This document shows, piece by piece, positions 21,033-30,882 of a stretch of 53,525 nt of DNA (the first letter of the stretch is position 1; each line of letters opens with the position of its first letter). A program made the position numbers and the translations under genes. The notes under the pieces were generated by a model. That model saw only the letters and a list, made by a program, of their open reading frames with translations. It was not told the DNA's origin and did no database searches. The DNA is from Phellopilus nigrolimitatus (taxonomy: Eukaryota > Basidiomycota > Agaricomycetes > Hymenochaetales > Hymenochaetaceae), in contig JAJOHG010000169.1 in NCBI GenBank assembly GCA_021029095.1, positions 1 to 53,525 on the forward strand, read 5' to 3'.

Positions 21033-21094
21033 TTGATTACATCAGCTAACCTGGGCTCGTAACCTGCCATGCGAAGCAGTGGCCACTACCCAAG
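21033..21094 (+). repeat. Solo R1 terminal module (copy 6)
   Basis: It consists only of the last ~62 bp of full R1 (TTGATTACATCAGC, then GGGCTCGTAA, then the 3' hairpin ending CCCAAG), followed by T. The rest of R1 is absent. Confidence 0.8.
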
Positions 21095-21782
21095 TAAAGA
21101 GAAGTGATTTTGGTGAAATGTTGAAAATTCTTGATAATTACGGCATACTTTAAATGCAGAAAAATGTGAGGGGTGTGAACGGACACAACCTGCAGGTTAA
21201 TTTCCCAATCTCCCTGCCATTCTCTAAGAATATGTAACTTCTGCCAGATTTTGCCAACCCCAAATTCAAGCTTAGTACAGTTGATTATCTCATAACGAAT
21301 CCAGTCCATCCCATTTCCTATGCATTAGCAGATCATATCATAACATTAAGAGGCAACGGCCACTTCAGACACAGCCACATCAAAAATTGGTCATGCTGAG
21401 TTAGGCTGAGTCACTTTTAGTCATGATTGGTCATTTTTAGTCATCTACAAACACGGCAATTCTGCCTCCTCCCATCAAATTCCCTTCCTCGGCCAACCTG
21501 CCTGCTCCCTCCCAAAGCGGCAACTCAGCAGGTCCTTAAATGCACATCCATAAGCGGCAAAACTGCAAATCCGAAAATACAGTCTCAAAGCGGCAACAGT
21601 GCAGAAATAAAATAAAGAACAGACTCAAAACGGCAACTGCTGCTCAAATAGTTCCTTAAACTGGCAAACTTACAATATTAGAACTTTCAACAGCCTCTCA
21701 CACCACTGATGCACTTTATAATACACAGCTTCAAAGTAAACTTCATCCATCAATTTAAATTTGAAATGTTCAAACTGCTATC
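21095..21782. other. Intergenic sequence with a pogo-type end and CGGCAA words
   Basis: No gene. At 21278-21301 (preceded by TA at 21276-21277) is a CAGTTGATTATCTC terminus that recurs inverted at 29440-29463. From 21450 to 21640 the word CGGCAA occurs irregularly about five times, and GGTCAT/AGTCAT words cluster at 21390-21440. Confidence 0.4.
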
Positions 21783-22032
21783 TTACAGGTGGCACCAAAA
21801 AGTGTTGATGTTTCCCAAAAAGGGAAGGTGATTCACATCCGCCTGCGAGACACACGCACTGTCGCAATCCAGTTACACATGCTAAATACATCCACAAAAG
21901 TGCTTGAGCACCGGAAAAGTTGTGTCATGCATATAGCAAGTGTACATGCTGGAGAAAAAGTGCCCAGGATGGCAGATGTGAGTTGCTTTCCTTTTTGGGT
22001 GGTGCTTCAACACTTTTTGGCACCACCTGTAA
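21783..22032. mobile_element. MITE of about 250 bp
   Basis: Terminal inverted repeats of ~27 bp begin TTACAGGTGG and include CCAAAAAGTGTTGA, with about three mismatches between the ends. The interior has no coding capacity. No target duplication is clear, so the superfamily is unassigned. Confidence 0.7.
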
Positions 22033-22120
22033 ACAGCACTCCCTCTTTCAAAAATTACCCATAATATTACTAAGCAGCAACCCCACAGAGTCGTCCATCC
22101 CCAGAGAGTCCATGAACCCA

Positions 22121-22149
22121 GAGAGTCCCAGGCTTCGCCTGGGACTCTC
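22121..22149. other. Perfect 13-bp-stem hairpin
   Basis: GAGAGTCCCAGGC, loop TTC, then the exact complement. The words AGAGAGTCC and AGAGTCG also occur 10-35 bp upstream. Confidence 0.75.
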
Positions 22150-22666
22150 GGCTGGTGCAGTAGTATATGATGCATATGTGACATACACTGTACTCTTTGT
22201 ACTCTTGTCACACTCAAAAAGCATAACCCACTTTCGCAACCATTGGGAAGAATGAATGAGTATTTGAGAGAAAGACATATTTCAAGATACGCATAATCAT
22301 TAAAAATGATTCCAAGAAGTGTCCATGGGCTGTGAGTTTGAGTGGTAAAGGATGAGTCGAGAGTAACCTGTTTATGGGAACTTTACCTCCATGAGAAAGG
22401 AAAAAAAAAGCAGCAACGACACAGTCATTGCCATTTCTGCTTTTTTTTTTGCCATTCCGGCTGTCAGAACTATGTCGGGATCACATTGAGGCTGCCATCG
22501 AGGAGATCACCATCGAAGTGTAGCCAATTTGGCTATTTTTTGATATTTGTCAATGGAAATTGTCCCAAAATAGTAAATTTACTAATGCATACGGCCAAAA
22601 TTCTTACGCATTATTCGAAAGCAGATTTTTTTTGCATATCGTCCCCATTTTCTATGCATTACAGTA
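22150..22666. other. Intergenic remnant sequence
   Basis: No gene. At 22580-22666 the words ACTAATGCATA, GCATTATTC and CTATGCATTACAG match the subterminal words of the pogo-like element, so this is probably a decayed related MITE. Confidence 0.4.
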
Positions 22667-22914
22667 TAGTACGCCTCCTTTAGACACCGGTGGTCCTTTA
22701 GACACCCCACATTTTCTCCTTCATTTCTTTGTATTTTGGCCTGAAATTTTACATATCCATTGCAGTAGGACTGTTCTAACTGCGTATAAATTCTGAGCAA
22801 AGGAAATGCATGTGCTGATCCTTGAGGGTCAAAAATGTCTCAAAATCTGCATTTAGCAGGAATGATGCAATCAACATCTGCAGTCCTTAATTTTTTGGAA
22901 CCTCCTATTACTGA
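22667..22914 (+). repeat. R2 motif element fragment, beside R1 copy 7
   Basis: It begins TACAGTATAGTACGCC with two CTTTAGACACC words and parallels 10258-10476 over most of its length. Both are followed directly by a minus-strand R1. Confidence 0.5.
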
Positions 22915-23705
22915 CTTGGGTAGTGGCCACTGCTTCGCATGGCAGGTTACGAGCCCAGGTTAGCTGATGTAATCAACTTGGGTAGTGGCCACTGCTTCGC
23001 ATAGCAGGTTACAATCCTGGTTGGTAGCCCATGTAAAGAGTGTTGTGATTTTCAAACAAAAGGATGAGACATTTACATAACCTATACTTCAAAATTTGGT
23101 TTATAGTAATTTGCTGATAGAGAAGTGAGTTCTGGTCCGATTGCAATGATATTACAATAAAAATGATTGTACAGTCCAGGGCTACACACTCCAGCTGAAT
23201 ACCAAACGGATGGGAAAGATAGATACACCATCTGGAAGGCCTGAAGTAGACCTTTCAGACAGTACCATCCGCACGGAAGTGTACCGGCTTGGAGTTTTTG
23301 GAATTTGGTGCATACAGTCTGCAAAGTCTGCAGGCTGGATAACCTCAGGACAAATCGTCTCAGGGGTTATTTTTCAGCCCCCAAACCCATCTACTATGTT
23401 ACATAATCGTGTAGGTATTGCGAGGCGCTGCATAATGCAAAAGAAATCATGTTTTTACGTGCAGTAGAAGAATTACTATGCTGAAAATACAAATGAGAAT
23501 GGTGCTGAGCATGGGGGATTTTCCTAATTTGGTAACAAGTTTGAGTTTTGTAGTGGTTGTGGCACGGGCGCCGATACCAAAGTACACTCGGGTAACGCAA
23601 ATTTTGTACACTTTTTGTATTGCCACCAGCTGGGACCAAATATATGCAAGCACAAAGATAATGACCAGTTAGTAGGACGATCCTTCCTAAAGTCAGGGCT
23701 CGTAA
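22915..23705 (-). mobile_element. R1 repeat, copy 7, full length
   Basis: 791 bp and nearly identical to copies 2 and 3. Read on the minus strand the 5' flank is G (CATGAAAAG) and the 3' flank is T. It abuts the inverted copy of the 845-bp segment. Confidence 0.85.
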
Positions 23706-24550
23706 CTTTTCATGCAATTCATGAGGCAATTCTTGATGGATTTCCGTGATTTAAATTGCTAAAAAAGCGGAATAATCCCCTCCAGAGGATGGTGTAAAGA
23801 TAAATAAGAAATACCCACTAGAATATTATGTAATCACAAAGCGGCACCTCTGTTTAAACTGAAAATTCGAGTTTACTGTGGTTTACTCTGTAAAAGTGCA
23901 TGGGTATTTGCCTGGCTGATACCCCTCAGCCTACCCTGCAAGTCCGGTCTCATTTCCATTTTAATTTCGATTTTTTCGGTTTTTTTCGGCCAAGATCTGG
24001 GTTTCTTAGGCATTTCTTAGCTGTAAATGTCATTTTTTCGAACCTGCATATGTCCAGCAGAGCACATAGACACAGGAGTGCATATAGATATGCTGAAAGA
24101 AAGGACTGGGAATGTCCCAGGTCATATCTGTGCAGAATTGTCTCCACCTTCATGTGCAGGTTGGGGCATTTGAGCCTGGGAAAGTGGTATTGGCCAAAAC
24201 TTCGGATTTGTGCACTTTATAACTCAGCAACCACCCAATGCTTCGGCATGCTGAATACACCATTAGAAAGGTATTTCAGAGTACTGTTGAATGATGTAAA
24301 GAGACCAGAGAAAAGTGAAAAGGCCCAAATGTCTGAAGCCAGACAAAATGCTCAAAGTAGCCAAAACTTCGGACTTGTACACTCTATAACTCAGCAACCA
24401 CCCAATGCCTCGGCTTGCTGAACACACCATTAGAGAGGCATTTCAGAGTATTGTTGAATGATGTAAAGAATCTGGAGAAAAGTAAAGAGACTTAAATTGT
24501 TGAGGCCGGACAAAATGCTGATTTGACAGGGTTTTCAAAATTGAATTCTG
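23706..24550 (-). repeat. Inverted copy of the 845-bp segment
   Basis: Reverse complement of 19055-19899 with scattered substitutions, including the two 168-bp tandem units. Confidence 0.75.
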
Positions 24551-25063
24551 AGCTGAATACCAAACGGATGGGAGAGATAGATACATCATCTGGAAGGCCT
24601 GAAGTAGACCTTTCAGACAGTATCATCCGCACAGAAGTGTACCGGCTTGGATTTTTCAGAATCTGGTGCATACAGTCTGGAAAGTCTGCAGGATGGATAA
24701 GTTCAGGACAAATCGTCTCAGGGGTTATTTTTCAGCCCCCAAACCCATCTACTATGCTACATAATCGTGTAGGTATTGTAAGGCGCTTGAGAACGCAAAA
24801 GAAATCATGTTTTTACGTGCAGTAGAAGAATTACTATGCTGAAAATACAAATGAGAATGGTGCTGAGCATGGGGGATTTTCCTAATTTGGTAACAAGTTT
24901 GAATTTTGTAGTGGTTGTGGCACGGGCGCCGATACCAAAGTACACTCGGGTAACGCAAATTTTGTACACTTTTTGTATTGCCACCAGCTGGGACCAAATA
25001 TATGCAAGCACAAAGATAATGACCAGTTAGTAGGACGATCCTTCCTAAAGTCAGGGCTCGTAA
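24551..25063 (-). repeat. R1 repeat, copy 8 (5' 513 bp)
   Basis: Same truncation point as copy 4. Read on the minus strand it starts TTACGAGCCC after an A. Confidence 0.82.
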
Positions 25064-25491
25064 TTTATCTTTATGATAATATGTAGTACAATGTACGCTT
25101 CATTTGAAAATTTCAAGCTCGGAAATCGGTGGTCAAAAACATTAATGGTAGGCAGGGTACTGTACATTGGCTGTCTGAGTGTGACACCTGCAAACCGCCA
25201 ATGCGCGTTGTCGGGCACCTCTCCAACGTTATCTGGCACGTTTGTGATGGTGTCACAGGGTGTCTAAAGGACCTATGTTTGTGACAAAATCCTTGTTTTC
25301 GAGAATTATTTGTTTTCATTTTTTCCTGAACACAGGATCTCGTTAAATTTTCATATAGCACTCTTAGTATGGTTAGCAATCACTATATAAATTTTAATCA
25401 ACGAAAAGTAGCATTGTACGGTGAAGCAGGCAAAAATATGATTGGGTGTCTAAAGGAGGCGTACTATATACTGTAGCGGGTTTATGCATTA
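25064..25491 (-). repeat. R2-containing stretch left of the pogo-like element
   Basis: 25257-25480 is an R2 copy: CTTTAGACACC at both ends in the same orientation, with the terminus TACAGTATATAGTACGCC on the minus strand ending at TA. The first ~190 bp (25064-25256) resemble 11300-11480 weakly. No gene. Confidence 0.5.
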
Positions 25492-26106
25492 CAGTCGACT
25501 ATCTCCTATTGCATAAGCTACTAATGCATAAATCTCAAAATGCATAGAAAATGGAGGGGACCGAGCTCGTCCCCGCCAATATATGCAAGAAATCTACTAT
25601 TTAATAATGCATAGAAATTTTGGTGTTTATGCACGAATAGAAGTGCTATTTTGGGCTAATTCCAGTAGCATTTGTTTGATTGTCCACGTCTCGATGTGAT
25701 CCTGGCTCCCGAGCTTGGCATGATTGACAGCAAACGCAAAAAGAAAAAGTGGGGGAACAGAGAGGTCAAGCTGCCGCTTTTCCATTCTCCACCGAGCCCT
25801 TGTGCTGCTCCTTTTCTTTCACATGGAGGTAAAGAAACGCAAGCCCCGAGGGAAACCAGCACCATATCCACCACGTGCACCTAAAGTAAAACATGTGCTG
25901 ACACCAAAGACATCTGCAGTTGTGAAGCCGAAACGTTCTGAGAAGACCCTCACGCTAAACGATTGGTTAACGGTGGTGAATTATTGTGACACTAATCCAG
26001 GATTGCGCCAGGAGCACATTGTTGCATATTTTGCTAGCCGCCCAGAGGGTGCTCTGAAGTTTTCGCAGTCAATTCTTTCACGGCACTTGTCCAAACAGGG
26101 ACGGGC

Positions 26107-26569
26107 TAGGGCATACCACAAGTCGATCCCCGGGTTGACCCGGACCTGTTGGCGGATCTACCCGTGACCCAAAATCCTCAACCCGGACCCGGCATGACCT
26201 GGACCCGTTGGGACACGGATCTACGGGTCACCAAATTCCCACGGTTCCAGGTCACGGAGGTCACGGGTTTGTTCACAGCTCCCTGCGGGTCTTTACTGAT
26301 TATAAAATTATATTAGGTTGTTGAATGAATAAGTTACAAGTATGCAAGTTGATACATACAACATATGTACAATATACAAATGAATGAACCGGCGAAAAAT
26401 ATACCTATGAACTACCCACGGGTATTGTAAAAGTACAAATTCTCAACCCGGACCCGTGACAATCCGTTTCCCACGGATCACCCGTACACGGGTGATCCGT
26501 GAATACGGATCTGCAGTCCAGGTCGGGTCGCGGGTTTCCACGGGTTCTAGGGACTCGTGGTATGCCCTA
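26107..26569. mobile_element. hAT-type MITE inserted in the transposase gene
   Basis: 463 bp. The ends TAGGGCATACCAC and GTGGTATGCCCTA are inverted repeats (19 bp with one mismatch). Perfect 8-bp target duplications GGACGGGC lie at 26099-26106 and 26570-26577. The 8-bp duplication and TAGGG ends indicate the hAT superfamily. The interior is rich in GGACCCG/CGGGTC words with no coding capacity. A decayed relative is at 18205-18375. Confidence 0.9.
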
Positions 26570-28528
26570 GGACGGGCAGCCGACCAGGAAAAGCTCACAC
26601 ATACCGTAGATGCTCTTTCTTCAAGAAGAATACGGATCGTTACCCGGCCCGATGTGGAAGAATCTCTAGTCTTATGGTACAAGCACATGGAGGAATAGGG
26701 GGAGATGGTGAACGGACCTATGCTAGCAGCAAAACGAGAGAGGTTTGAAGATGTGATTGGTGTGCCAATGGAAGAGAGGTTGACGAGCACAGGCTGGATA
26801 TCCAAGTTTTGTAAATCGTACGTTTTCAATTATAATAAATACTCTGCATAATTGAGAATAACATTGCCGGTATAGCTACGGTTTAAAGGAACATCGTAGA
26901 CACGGAGAGGCAGGCTCTGTGGACCTTGCGGCTGTCCAAGTTGAACGTAAAAGGCTTTCAGAGCTTCTTTCAAAGTATGCAAAGAAGGACCGATGGAATT
27001 TTGACGAGTCTGGTTTATTTGGATTGTAAGGATTTGATACGGATGACACTTGCATTGACTAACTTTTCTCAAGTGCTCCGCCGGATCGTGGACTGGCAAC
27101 GCAGCAAATGTCAGGGAAGAAAACCAGTAAGAACCGACTCACAGTTGGTTTTGCATGCAATGCAGATGGGAGCGAGACACTGCCAGTCTTTTTTATTGGA
27201 AAGTCGAAGCAGCCCTGATGTTTCGGAAAAAAAACTCCAGCTCAGAGAGGCTTCTACTATCGTAACAATAAAACCTCATGGATGACAACCACTTACTTTG
27301 AAGAGTGAGTCAGTATTGCTGCGTACAAGATTAAAACCTACAATAATATACAGATGGGTGAAAGAGCAGGACCGTGCCTTCAGGAGACAGAACCGGCACA
27401 TCTGCTTGCTGGTCGACAACTTCGCTGGCCACAACATTGGATACAAGCCAACTAATATTTGTTTGGAATTCCTCGCACCTAACATGACCGCATTCATTCA
27501 ACCCCTCGATGCTGGAAATATTCGGTGCTTTAAAGCACATTACCGACGTGCTTTCTGTTTGCGAGCAATTGATCTTGATGAGACAGGAGCAGTTGATATC
27601 TACAAAGTGAGCTTACTGGAGGTGATGCTAATGGCAAAGGCAGCCTGGGCCGCCGTGACACCGGAGACGAGGCAAAACTGTTGGAATCACGCACAAATAC
27701 AAAATGCAATTAAAGCGTAAGTCACATTCACAGAAGATAAGATCACGTACTAACCTGAAATTCCAGTGTAACCACTCAGATGATCCAGCAGGGAGAGAGC
27801 ATAGCGGTGTCGGCGGCTGAACCAAAATCTCCTAGCCAAGATCCGGAAGCATGGAAATTTTTATTTGCATTCGCCGAAGGCTGTGATTCCATGACCATGC
27901 CAGTTGCAATAGCAATGCTTGAAGCGTATCTCGCAGAGAAGTATCGCTACGAAGACTGGAAGCCAGCATTTAATGCTGTGTTCAATGCAGAATCAGACGT
28001 ACCGGCTGCAGTCAAGGCCGTTCAAGATCTTGCATGCAAAGCGCAGGAGCCTACACCACTTTCAGCAAATCCATCCACCCTTCCCTTTGCATCACCATCC
28101 GTCACTGGTCCTCCGGTAGCGCCACAGCTCGAATTTCTGGAAAAATCCCTCATGAATGTCATTGATGACCTGCAAAAGCGAAACCGCATCCGTGGGACTG
28201 CACTTACCCTCGAAGAACTCGTCAACCCGATTGAAGAGCAGGAAGTTGGTGATTCGCCCTATCGTTTTCCTGGTGGCGACACTGAGATTGTTGCGGAGGC
28301 AAAGAGGTTGGTTGCCGAAAAAAATGGCGAGGCAGTAGCAGTGACAAACTTGACTCTTGATGATGATGATGATGATGATGAGGAGGACCCAGCAGAGGAT
28401 TGCGTATCATCAAAAGAAGGGATCGAGCTGTGCGAGAAGCTGGAGAAGCTGTGTCTGGTCCACACCGAAGCTGAAGGTGTCGGTATGCTCGAGTTACAAA
28501 GACAGTTGAGGCGCATGCGTGGCCACTA

Positions 28529-29126
28529 GGGGGGCTCAAAGTTGAGCTTGAGAATCTCAAGCTCAAGCTCAAGTCTCAAGTTCCTGCCTAATTGGGCTCC
28601 TGCCCAGTTGGGTCGATTCAGGGTGTGATGGAAGGCAAAAACGGCACGTCGGCTTCGGCGCTCGGACAACAGGTGCCCGGTGCTTGGTCAGTGCGCAGTC
28701 GACCACCGGAAACCTTTTCGGGTGCACTAGGGTTATAGAGTTGTCTTGTCAATGTGTAACAATCTTCTCCTGTGTTCTGAAAAATATATATTGTCATGCA
28801 CTTGCTAGGTATAATAGTCCTATGTAGACATCATGAGGTCAGAAAGAGGTAGTTGTTTCAAAATAGCAAAATGTAGTGAGAGAAGAGACCATATTACAAA
28901 TTCGAGGGTTTGTTGATTGTAGCCCTAGCGCACCCGAAAAGGTTGCCGGCGGTCGACTGCGCACTGACCAAGCACCGGGCACCTGTTGTCCGAGCGCCGA
29001 AGCCGACGTGCCGTTTTTGCCTTCCATCACACCCTGAGTTGACCCAACTGGGCAGGAGCCCAATTAGGCAGGAACTTGAGACTTGAGCTTGAGCTTGAGA
29101 TTCTCAAGCTCAACTTTGAGCCCCCC
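28529..29126. mobile_element. Foldback element (MITE with ~205-bp inverted arms)
   Basis: 598 bp. Arms 28529-28737 and 28919-29126 are near-perfect inverted repeats starting GGGGGGCTCAAAG. TA lies on both sides (28527-28528 and 29127-29128). A central ~180-bp spacer has no gene. Each arm also folds on itself: 28542-28566 is a palindrome with a 12-bp stem and one central base. Confidence 0.9.
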
Positions 29127-29439
29127 TACTTGCGACGGCTCGACTTGGTTTCGCACAAACAAGTCACGCTTGATTCATTCTTTGCCACGCAAAACTCAGC
29201 ATCTATGGACACCTCCTGAATCACGTACATAGTATGTCTTTTATCTTAATCCTGCTCGGAAACACATATGTCTTTTCTTTCGCTATCAAAATAATATGAA
29301 ATTCAGACGCGTGACAAATCTTTAGCTCGTGTCACAAGTAAGTCACAAACGTGACAATATACTAATGCATAATATCTACTAATGCATAGAAATTCCGAGA
29401 ACGGCCGTATGCAATAGGAGATAATCGACTGTAGTAGCC

Positions 29440-29463
29440 GATTCGTTATGAGATAATCAACTG
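29440..29463 (-). repeat. Second pogo-type terminus beside the element end
   Basis: On the minus strand it reads CAGTTGATTATCTC then CATAACG, preceded by TA (29464-29465). It is the inverted counterpart of 21278-21301. Confidence 0.65.
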
Positions 29464-29585
29464 TAGTGCCAAACGGCAATTGCCATTTTGCCAGGCGGCA
29501 ACGGCGAAACCCTCGAGTTCCGCCAACAACACTAGCCCCTCGGATTGGTTGCAGAAGAACTCATCTCTTATTTAGAGTTACTACC

Positions 29586-30288
29586 ATGGCGCAGTACTCG
29601 ACATTTGGCGCTACTCCTGACTCTCCGGGGGATATCTCACAAACGCCTCCGCCAACTGGCGCGCAAGGCGATCTGGAGCTAGAAATAGTCGGACTGGCGA
29701 ATGCTCTGTACAATCTTGGCACAACGGTTGTCATAGATTCCACAAAAGAAAGACAATTGGCAAAGTCAGCAGTCGCCAGCGAGGAAGACGCTAGCAAACC
29801 GGTCGGCCAGAGAGTCAACGATGTCATCGGCCATCTATCTACAATTGAGGACCTGGCTGGAGATTTAAGAACAATGGTCCCCTTACAGATTCTGCAGTAC
29901 GTTCACCAGTGGGCAATGGGCAATCTGGGGCGAATATCGTTGATATGTTCTAATGATAGGGATATCGATAATGCACGTAATCCAATGTTCTTAACCAAGG
30001 ACCGACTGGAGCGCGCGGCCACGGAAAACCAGTTTATGAACGGAAAGATTAAAGCCATCGAAGTGTGTGCACTCGTTGGTCACTTATTCATGTCAATTTC
30101 TCACTTTAAGTGCCGTTTTTCGTGCGCGGGACGTGCTGATGCGCACCCCACTACAGTCTTACCGTAATACGTTGAACTCATCCTTGATGGATTATTTTCC
30201 CGAACTTGCGCCTCATCTTGATTCGGTCGACGAATATGCAATACCCTCAGTCCTTACTTCAAACCATGAGGTCAAATATGAGGTCTGA
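29586..30288 (+). CDS. MED10: Mediator subunit 10
   Basis: Exons 29586-29896, 29960-30062 and 30157-30288; introns are GT-AG (63 and 94 nt). The product is 181 residues. The conserved Med10 core runs from LELEIVGLANALYNLGT through VNDVIGHLSTIEDLA, VPLQILQDIDNARNPMFLTK and MNGKIKAIESYRNTL. Med10 (yeast Nut2) is an essential subunit of the Mediator middle module, linking transcription factors to RNA polymerase II in the nucleus. The start has a strong context (CTACCATGG); an upstream in-frame extension to 29466 has no family similarity. The proline-rich N-terminal ~40 residues and the C-terminal tail are not conserved. The promoter is only about 120 bp deep before transposon sequence begins, so part of its control region may be transposon-derived. 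Confidence 0.92.
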
Positions 30289-30882
30289 ATTAGTTACTCG
30301 GGAGTAAGCTAGAAATTCGCTCGATCGTTGTTGCCGAGCCCACCCTTTGCTGATGAACAGGCCAGGCGTTCGCATAACGCGGTTTTCTCGCGTTTCGTCG
30401 AGAGCCGCACGTGTTTCTGGCCAGGCGTTAGATATCGTCGGATCCCAGGAACAATAATCTGTTGTATGGCAAGCTGAAAGACTAAGTTTTTTAGTGGGCA
30501 GACAGGAGCGGAGCCGTTAAATGGTGAAACGTTGTTCGTGTTCTCGACGAGCAAAGGTTAACTATGCAAGCTTGTACGATTGTGCCATCTGTATACATAG
30601 ACAGATAAAATGAACAACCGACGCTTTATTCATTCTGTTTACACCGAGACCGTGACTTGGCAGGTCTGTGAGATTGAAAGAAGAGTACTCGTGTCCCTGA
30701 GGCAGGATCCGAATTCCTGATTCCTGATTCCTGATTCCTCGGGAATGTTCGCCAAATGAGGTCATAGCGGTCGTTGCTAGCGACGGTCCGGTCTGTTGTC
30801 CGACGCAGCGAAGCGCATTGGTACTCAGCACATAAAGACGCGTCGTGTTTGCTTGCTGCTGCTTTATTCGATTGACACTTTG
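30289..30882. other. Intergenic region MED10-RIC8 with a 7-bp minisatellite
   Basis: No gene. At 30711-30740 the unit ATTCCTG is repeated about four times. Nothing else is recognised. Confidence 0.6.

Larger units (their letters stand above)
25823..29219 (+). pseudogene. Pogo/Tigger-type transposase, inactivated
   Basis: The N-terminal part from MEVKKRKPRG includes a helix-turn-helix of the CENP-B/Tc5 kind (LTLNDWLTVVNYC..NPGLRQEHIVAYFASRP..SQSILSRHL). DNA-binding and DDE_1 parts follow with the three catalytic acidic residues in WNFDESGLF, LLVDNFAGHN and IQPLDAGNIR. Likely introns: 26818-26875, one near 27015-27070, one near 27305-27350 and one near 27720. Lesions: a 463-bp MITE at 26107-26569, TAG at 26696-26698 where relatives have a sense codon, TGA after SKQP near 27215, and a foldback insertion after residues GH at 28526. 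Beyond it the frame continues YLRRLDLVS..TLDSFF to a stop at 29217-29219, the usual family ending. A poly-aspartate stretch lies at ~28360-28385. Confidence 0.88.
25492..29431 (+). mobile_element. Pogo-like (Tc1/mariner superfamily) DNA transposon with two nested insertions
   Basis: The ends are inverted repeats of ~24 bp (CAGTCGAYTATCTCC then TATTGCATA) flanked by TA at 25490-25491 and 29432-29433, the target duplication of the superfamily. Inside each end are repeated TAATGCATA words, candidate transposase binding sites. The element is 3,940 bp; removing the hAT-type MITE and foldback element leaves about 2.9 kb. It holds one transposase gene of the pogo/Tigger type. The right end lies about 150 bp upstream of the MED10 start codon. 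Confidence 0.9.

Noticed and set aside
28360..28385. Poly-aspartate run taken as sequence error
   Set aside because: A GAT repeat in a low-complexity part of pogo-type transposases is common, and the frame stays open on both sides.
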